DNA of 6,580 nucleotides, from positions 1-6,580 of the forward strand of contig JAFQUW010000013.1 of the NCBI GenBank assembly GCA_017408325.1, given 5' to 3'. Below the pieces are notes generated by a model. It was not told the DNA's origin. It ran no database searches and saw nothing but the letters and a program-made list of their open reading frames with translations. Source of the stretch: Clostridia bacterium. Its GTDB lineage: Bacteria; Bacillota; Clostridia; Oscillospirales; SIG627. The position numbers were made by a program, and so were the translations under genes. This document shows positions 4,718-6,580 of the stretch, piece by piece. The first letter of the stretch is position 1, and each line of letters begins with the position of its first letter.

Positions 4718-5968
4718 ATGGTCTACGAAAACAAAAACGGGCTGTCCGAGGGTGAGATCCGCGCCGCGCTGGAAGCGTCTTTGCGCGGAAAAAACCTCAA
4801 AAAAGTCCTGATCCTCCCCCCCGATTACACCCGTATGTACTCCGGCGCGGGAATCATCACCCGTCTGTACTACGAACTGCTCTCCCCCACCTGCGAGGTG
4901 GACATCCTCCCCGCGCTCGGCACGCACGTTCCGATGACCAAGGAGGAATGGGTCGCCTTCTTCGGAGAGGGCGTGCCCTTTGACAAAATGATCGTCCACA
5001 ACTGGAAGACGGACGTGGAAAAGATCGGCGAGGTTCCCGCCTCCTTCGTCAGCGAGGTCAGCGAAGGGCTTGTCAACACAAAGGTCGACGTCGAGGTCAA
5101 CCGCCGCCTGCTCGATCCCTCCTACGATCTCATCCTCTCCGTCGGACAGGTCGTACCGCACGAGGTCGTCGGGATGGCGAACTACTCGAAGAACATCTTC
5201 GTCGGCTGCGGCGGATCGAGCATGATCAACTCCTCGCACATGCTCGGCGCGTTCTACGGAATGGAGCGCATTATGGGGCGCGACTTCTCGCCCGTGCGCC
5301 GCGTCTTCGACTACGCCGAGGAGCACTTCTTAAAAGACCTTCCCCTTCTCTACGTGCTCACCGCGACGACCAACTCCGGCGACGACATCACCGTCCACGG
5401 ACTCTACATCGGCCGCGAGAGAGCGAACTTTGAGGCGGCGGTGAAAAAGAGTCAGGAGGTCAACCTGACCCACGTGAAAAAACGCTTTCAAAAAGTCGTC
5501 GTCTACCTCGATCCGCGCGAATTCAAGAGCACGTGGCTCGGAAACAAGTCCGTGTACCGCACGCGCATGGCGATCGCCGACGGCGGCGAGCTGATCGTGC
5601 TCGCTCCGGCGGTGGAACGCTTCGGCGAGGACGACGAAAACGACCGTCTCATCCGCAAATACGGCTACGTCGGGCGCGAACAGGTCTTAAAGCTCGTGGA
5701 GGAGCACGACGATCTCAAAGAAAACCTGTCGGTGGCGGCGCACCTCATCCACGGCTCCTCCGACGGCAGATTCACCATCACCTACTGCACGAAAAACCTC
5801 TCCGAAGAGGAGGTGCGCGGCGCCGCCTTCCACTGGGCACCCTACGACGAGATGGTGAAAAAATATGACCCGACCGTCTTAAAAGACGGGCTCTGCACCG
5901 TCGACGGCGAGGAGATCTTCTACATCTCCAATCCTGCACTCGGTCTGTGGGTCTGTGACGAACAGTAA
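4718..5968 (+). CDS. LarA-family nickel-pincer racemase/epimerase homologue
   Basis: The 416-residue protein has the LarA (DUF2088) fold signatures: DYTR (36-39) for the DxTRP motif, GTH (H70) then PMT, PHEVVG (H148), YSK (K158), and H174. The spacing H148-K158-H174 (+10, +16) matches H174/K184/H200 of Lactobacillus plantarum LarA, where K184 carries the nickel-pincer nucleotide and H200 binds nickel; R39 and H70 match R75 and H108. The metal cofactor should therefore be kept. Differences: SGGxK is NYSK, and the region equivalent to LarA YQAQKAL reads YRTRMAI (280-286), changing residues that in LarA (Q295, K298, from memory) contact lactate. The substrate is therefore probably another 2-hydroxy acid or a sugar acid. 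It is cytoplasmic. GAGG lies 5 nt before the ATG. The next gene, gnd, is 42 nt downstream. Maturation genes larB/C/E are not in the window. Confidence 0.88.
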   Translation: MVYENKNGLSEGEIRAALEASLRGKNLKKVLILPPDYTRMYSGAGIITRLYYELLSPTCEVDILPALGTHVPMTKEEWVAFFGEGVPFDKMIVHNWKTDVEKIGEVPASFVSEVSEGLVNTKVDVEVNRRLLDPSYDLILSVGQVVPHEVVGMANYSKNIFVGCGGSSMINSSHMLGAFYGMERIMGRDFSPVRRVFDYAEEHFLKDLPLLYVLTATTNSGDDITVHGLYIGRERANFEAAVKKSQEVNLTHVKKRFQKVVVYLDPREFKSTWLGNKSVYRTRMAIADGGELIVLAPAVERFGEDDENDRLIRKYGYVGREQVLKLVEEHDDLKENLSVAAHLIHGSSDGRFTITYCTKNLSEEEVRGAAFHWAPYDEMVKKYDPTVLKDGLCTVDGEEIFYISNPALGLWVCDEQ

Positions 5969-5997
5969 CGCACTTCCGAAAATCATCAACACACAAA

Positions 5998-6003
5998 AAG
6001 GAG
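5998..6003 (+). promoter_or_regulatory. Ribosome binding site of gnd
   Basis: AAGGAG with a 7-nt spacer to the ATG at 6011. The 42-nt gap after the larA-like gene has no terminator, supporting co-transcription. Confidence 0.8.
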
Positions 6004-6010
6004 AACCGAA

Positions 6011-6580
6011 ATGAAACAGGCAGACATCGGACTCATCGGCCTTGCGGTCATGGGTGAAAACCTCGTACTCAATATGGAATCCAAGGGCTTTACCGTGGCG
6101 GTCTTCAACCGCACCACGGAAAAGGTCAAGAACTTTGCCGAAGGACGCGGCAAGGGCAAGAACATCCTCCCGACCTACTCGCTCGAAGAACTCGTGGCGA
6201 GCCTGAAGAAGCCGCGCAAGATCATGATGATGATCAAGGCCGGCGGCGCGGTCGACGCGATGATCGACACGCTTCTTCCCCTGCTCGACGACGGCGACAT
6301 CTTGATCGACGGCGGCAACAGCCACTTCCCCGACACCGCACGCCGCACCGAAAAGGTCGAGGCGGCAGGCAAGCTCTACGTCGGCACCGGCGTCTCCGGC
6401 GGCGAAGAGGGCGCGCTCAACGGTCCGTCTTTGATGCCCGGCGGCTCCCCCGCCGCGTGGCCCCACGTCAAAGACGTTCTGCAGGCGATCTGTGCGAAGG
6501 TCGAAGACGGCTCCCCTTGCTGTGACTGGGTCGGCGAAGGCGGCGCGGGCCACTTCGTCAAGATGGTCCACAACGGAATC
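6011..6580 (+). CDS. gnd: 6-phosphogluconate dehydrogenase, decarboxylating, NADP type (3' part outside window)
   Basis: This enzyme oxidises and decarboxylates 6-phosphogluconate to ribulose 5-phosphate in the pentose phosphate pathway, in the cytoplasm. The first 190 of about 470 residues are present. The Rossmann segment GLIGLAVMGENL (7-18) is followed by NRT (33-35), whose R34 favours NADP. VSGGEEGA (128-135) and GPSLMPGG (138-145) bind substrate. GAGHFVKMVHNGI (178-190) carries K184, H187 and N188, equivalent to the catalytic K183, H186 and N187 of the sheep enzyme; the catalytic Glu would be the next residue, just past the edge. No frameshift is seen. It lies 42 nt after the larA-like gene on the same strand and is likely in the same operon, linking that gene to sugar-acid metabolism, though gnd is common enough that this is only suggestive. 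Confidence 0.95.
   Translation, partial: MKQADIGLIGLAVMGENLVLNMESKGFTVAVFNRTTEKVKNFAEGRGKGKNILPTYSLEELVASLKKPRKIMMMIKAGGAVDAMIDTLLPLLDDGDILIDGGNSHFPDTARRTEKVEAAGKLYVGTGVSGGEEGALNGPSLMPGGSPAAWPHVKDVLQAICAKVEDGSPCCDWVGEGGAGHFVKMVHNGI

Noticed and set aside
4556..5326. 256-codon minus-strand frame opposite the larA-like gene
   Set aside because: Shadow of a well-supported plus-strand gene; low-complexity Asp/Val/Glu/His composition and no ribosome binding site.

Overview
The window looks like chromosome of a Gram-positive anaerobe of the Clostridia (Firmicutes/Bacillota) with high-G+C coding regions. The signs are a T-box leader, consensus sigma-A promoters, strong AGGAGG-type ribosome binding sites, stem-plus-T-run terminators and Clostridia-like protein families. 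No tRNA, rRNA, CRISPR array, transposase or phage gene is visible, and I do not assign a genus.

Layout, left to right. (1) Bases 2-2494, minus strand: one long gene, cut by the left window edge, encoding a fusion of a sugar-isomerase/epimerase-type TIM barrel (about residues 1-265) to an ACSF2-like acyl-CoA synthetase (about residue 310 onward). (2) Bases 2495-2835, minus strand: its leader, with a sigma-A promoter, a T-box riboswitch whose specifier reads as CUC (Leu), an intrinsic terminator and a ribosome binding site. (3) Bases 2840-3625, plus strand: a divergent YjjG-type HAD phosphatase/nucleotidase with its own promoter and terminator. (4) Bases 3626-3862: a lower-G+C, gene-free interval with an extended imperfect hairpin (possible structured RNA), closed by a 14-bp bidirectional terminator. 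(5) Bases 3863-4531, minus strand: a Crp/Fnr-family regulator. (6) Bases 4532-4717: divergent promoter region with a direct repeat and overlapping dyads. (7) Bases 4718-5968, plus strand: a LarA-family (nickel-pincer) racemase/epimerase homologue. (8) Bases 6011-6580, plus strand: the first 190 codons of 6-phosphogluconate dehydrogenase, cut by the right edge and probably in an operon with the LarA homologue.

Two modules stand out. In the first, a leucine-type T-box drives an acyl-CoA synthetase fused to a TIM-barrel isomerase. This suggests that activation of a carboxylic acid is tied to leucine supply, for example isovalerate to isovaleryl-CoA for leucine synthesis by reductive carboxylation (inference). 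In the second, a Crp/Fnr regulator is divergent from a LarA homologue, like LarR/LarA in lactobacilli, but the LarA homologue has a changed substrate-pocket motif and sits next to gnd. A hydroxy acid or sugar acid is therefore as likely a substrate as lactate (inference).
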